From NCBI GenBank assembly GCA_964577195.1, contig CAZNYF010000003.1, forward strand, positions 1 through 44,897: a stretch of DNA of 44,897 bases. The letters are read 5' to 3'. Origin of the DNA: HyVt-560 sp964577195 (GTDB lineage: Bacteria > Pseudomonadota > Gammaproteobacteria > UWMA-0217). Below, piece after piece: positions 43,501 to 44,897 of this stretch. Under the pieces are notes generated by a model. That model saw nothing but the letters and a program-made list of their open reading frames with translations. It made no database searches and was not told where the DNA came from. Position numbers and translations under genes: made by a program. Numbering within the stretch: the first letter of the stretch is position 1; every line of letters starts with the position of its first letter.

Positions 43501-44044
43501 TATAGCATTGCTCATCTTCCCGGCTGGTGCGTTGCAACTCCAGATAAAATCGCCCGGGAAAACTGTGCTTCCAGAACTGTACGGATTGAGTCAGCGCGGG
43601 TTGATTGCCACTCAGAAGAAATTGGCCAATCTCACCGCGGACACCACCGGACAGTGCGATTAACCCCTCACCAAATTCCTCCAGCCAGGCGCGCTCCACC
43701 AGCGGAGAACCGCTACCCTGCCCGTGTTGATAAGCCCGCGAAATGATTTCCGAGAGATTCAGGTAGCCCGCCTTGTCGATACACAGCAGCTGCACCCTGT
43801 AGATAATCGGCATACGATCCGACTTACCTTCGATCCCGACTTCCGCACCAAAAATAGGCTTGATACCCTTTGCCAGCGCCGCCTTGTAAAACTTGACCAT
43901 CGCAAACATATTGCTCTGATCAGTCATCGCCACCGCTGGCATACCCAGCGAATGCACCTGCTCCATCAGCGGCTTAACCCGCACCAGACCGTCCACCAAG
44001 GAATACTCAGTGTGTAAATTCAGATGAACGAAGGGAGCACTCAT
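40556..44044 (-). CDS. dnaE: DNA polymerase III alpha subunit
   Basis: The 1162-residue replicative polymerase catalytic subunit. It begins with the PHP domain (FVHLNLHTEYSLVDGLVR, AMTDQSNMF). The palm active site is PDFDIDFCMDKRDDVINYV with GPGRGSGAGSLVAYAL upstream. Further marks are GFNKSHSAAYALLSYQTAWL, the helix-hairpin-helix region YGLGAIKGVGEGAIECIV and a C-terminal OB domain (VVVAGLLTEIRTRNGARGRM). Full length for DnaE1. Its ATG overlaps the rnhB stop by four bases. Confidence 0.98.
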   Translation of the reverse strand: MSAPFVHLNLHTEYSLVDGLVRVKPLMEQVHSLGMPAVAMTDQSNMFAMVKFYKAALAKGIKPIFGAEVGIEGKSDRMPIIYRVQLLCIDKAGYLNLSEIISRAYQHGQGSGSPLVERAWLEEFGEGLIALSGGVRGEIGQFLLSGNQPALTQSVQFWKHSFPGRFYLELQRTSREDEQCYTELAVKLALDESLPVVATNDVRFLLQSEFDAHEARTCIRDGYVLADPKRPKRYSDSQYLKSPEEMQELFSDLPEAIENTLEIAKRCNVVLELGKNVLPDFPIPEGMTESEFFNEEARKGLEERLLVLQPVDTTKNREEACKPYHERLEIELGVINQMGFPGYFLIVADFIQWAKDNDVPVGPGRGSGAGSLVAYALKITDIDPLQYDLLFERFLNPERVSMPDFDIDFCMDKRDDVINYVAEHYGREKVSQIITYGSMAAKAVVRDVGRVLAHPYGFVDRIAKLIPFEIGITLDKALAQEEELQKLYDTDEEVKALIDLAKQLEGLARNAGKHAGGVVIAPTKLTDFSPLYCEPGGGNLVTQFDKDDVEAVGLVKFDFLGLRTLTIIDWAVKAINASGVRDEPLDISRLVLDDAATFKLLKAQQTTAIFQLESRGMKDLIKRLQPDDFEDIVALVALFRPGPLQSGMVDDFIERKHGRSKVEYPHPDLEPILEPTYGVILYQEQVMQIAQILANYSLGGADLLRRAMGKKKVEEMEKQRDIFLKGSAERGVEEKIANYIFDLMEKFAGYGFNKSHSAAYALLSYQTAWLKSHYPAPFMAAVLSADMDNTDKVVILVDDCRSMSLKVDVPDINQSNYKFVAAQDNQGIVYGLGAIKGVGEGAIECIVDERSQNGKYASLDDLCCRIDTHKANRRVLEAMIKGGAMDSLGHTRASLLTWLPDALSCAEQHQRDAASGQNDLFGGAVAVIQEYKREAVPEWDEHERLRLEKETLGLYLTGHPIERHLDELKVFTTCRLGELEVDAAPPQNKYRSKEKPVVVAGLLTEIRTRNGARGRMGFITLDDRSARVEVAIFGEDYETYASLLIKDHVLVVSGSLGFDHFSGQNRIRATEVLSIEQARGKYARYLEVVINQQKLKNGATGELQTLLKNFNNGLCPVIMKYQNGNASANIKLGNNWLITPTDDCLKQLRSFAGEDNVTIRYS

Positions 44045-44631
44045 TGGCGCGCGAGCACCTCGGCCACGGGTCGAAAGCTTCGTCTATGATGCTTGGTCAC
44101 GCCAAAAACCTTGATCCGTTCGCGATGTAGTTTGGTGGGATAGCCTTTATGGCAATCAAAGCCATAGTCAGGATACTGCTGGTGAAGCTGCACCATTTCA
44201 GTATCACGAGTCACTTTGGCAAGGATTGAAGCCGCACTTATCTCCGCCACTTTTGAATCGCCCTTGATGATGGCCTCAGCCTCACAAGGAAGCTCAGGAC
44301 AGCGATTTCCATCAACGAAAATTTTGGAAGGGATAACCGGCAAACCTGCTACTGCCCGCTGCATTGAAAGCATCGTCGCCTGCAAAATATTGATCTCGTC
44401 AATCTCGAAGACTTCAGCTCGACCAAGCGAAAAATACAACGCCCGTTCTTTGATTTGCCAGTAGAGATACTCTCGCCGCTTGGCAGTCAGTACCTTGGAA
44501 TCCGCCAAGCCGTCAATCGGCAGCTTAGGATTAAGAATCACCACCGCCGACACCACCGGCCCTGCTAATGGCCCACGGCCAACTTCATCAACGCCTGCAA
44601 TCAGCAAGGGTTTAATACCTACTTTAGCCAT
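44041..44631 (-). CDS. rnhB: Ribonuclease HII
   Basis: A 196-residue protein that cuts the RNA strand of RNA-DNA hybrids, including single ribonucleotides in DNA. Active-site residues are in AGVDEVGRGPLAGPVV (Asp, Glu) and in VDGNRCPEL and AASILAKVTRD. The gene is the first of the rnhB-dnaE-membrane protein unit; the four-base overlap with dnaE shows tight coupling. Confidence 0.97.
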   Translation of the reverse strand: MAKVGIKPLLIAGVDEVGRGPLAGPVVSAVVILNPKLPIDGLADSKVLTAKRREYLYWQIKERALYFSLGRAEVFEIDEINILQATMLSMQRAVAGLPVIPSKIFVDGNRCPELPCEAEAIIKGDSKVAEISAASILAKVTRDTEMVQLHQQYPDYGFDCHKGYPTKLHRERIKVFGVTKHHRRSFRPVAEVLARQ

Positions 44632-44851
44632 CTAAAAGCTTCTACAGTGGGCCAAATCAAGAAGTTTATTGGAACAATCCTGCAGGTTTAAAGCATTATC
44701 TAGAAAGGGTGGCAGCGGGTAGACCAAAGCAAATCTCACAGGGTAAAACATCCAAATTAGCGGGGGTTCATTATATACCTATCGCTAAAAGATGTATCCG
44801 AGCAAGGAGAGAGTGAAAACCAGCATTAGCATAGCCACAAACAAGTATTAT

Positions 44852-44897
44852 CCTAGAAAAATCAGTTGGACCCGCAAAAGACACGTGAGCCACAGCT
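44852..44897. repeat. Dispersed intergenic repeat, copy F, cut by the window end
   Basis: CCTAGAAAAATCAGTTGGAC followed by AAAAGACACGTGAGCC matches the first 40-odd bases of copy B with few changes. The rest lies outside. The stretch 44632-44851 upstream of rnhB holds nothing else recognised. Confidence 0.7.

Overview
The window reads as chromosome of a gammaproteobacterium with moderate GC content. The evidence is gene order and content: lptG-lptF divergent from pepA-holC, rnhB-dnaE, gltB-gltD, mfd, glnS, xerD and an NfeD-slipin pair. Several small proteins are of types I associate with sulfur-oxidising lineages: a DsrC/TusE-like protein with a short partner, a cysteine-free HMA-like protein, and three DUF2173 paralogues. 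A sulfur-oxidising lifestyle is therefore plausible, but no core sulfur-oxidation enzyme is present. Two 100-N gaps, each flanked by an identical 55-bp sequence, show that this is a draft short-read assembly scaffold.

Layout. 1-2804 is the 3' part of mfd. 3065-5283 holds a small HMA-like protein and an OmpA-family envelope protein, followed by a strong hairpin. 5386-7645 (minus) is an overlapping acyltransferase-3 / polytopic membrane protein pair. 7965-13989 is gltBD (ammonia assimilation), followed by the DsrC-like protein and a 66-aa protein, closed by a textbook terminator. 14789-21439 (minus) is an envelope/secretion block: a TonB-dependent receptor, a response-regulator stub, an S1 protease carrying an inserted PA domain and a GlyGly-CTERM-like tail, and a large CSLREA/beta-helix/Calx-beta protein with a similar tail. 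21727-22370 is a VapBC-type toxin-antitoxin pair. 22663-29132 holds glnS, a periplasmic M48 protease lipoprotein with TPR repeats, xerD, a slipin and NfeD. 29346-31116 (minus) holds an AT-hook/H1-like basic protein and a three-gene DUF2173 operon. 31442-36705 holds an RDD protein, lptG, lptF, pepA, holC and an unknown protein. 37256-39436 is a beta-propeller lipoprotein. 39714-44631 (minus) is rnhB-dnaE plus an unknown membrane protein.

Intergenic regions carry a dispersed family of composite repeats (about 3402, 29161, 31167, 36805, 39512 and 44852). Their pieces are shared in different combinations. At least one hairpin module shows compensatory changes between copies, and one copy contains a 47-bp segment that another lacks. 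The most interesting points are this modular repeat family, the DUF2173 triplet, the DsrC-like protein with relocated cysteine, and the PA-inserted protease with an unusual specificity pocket.
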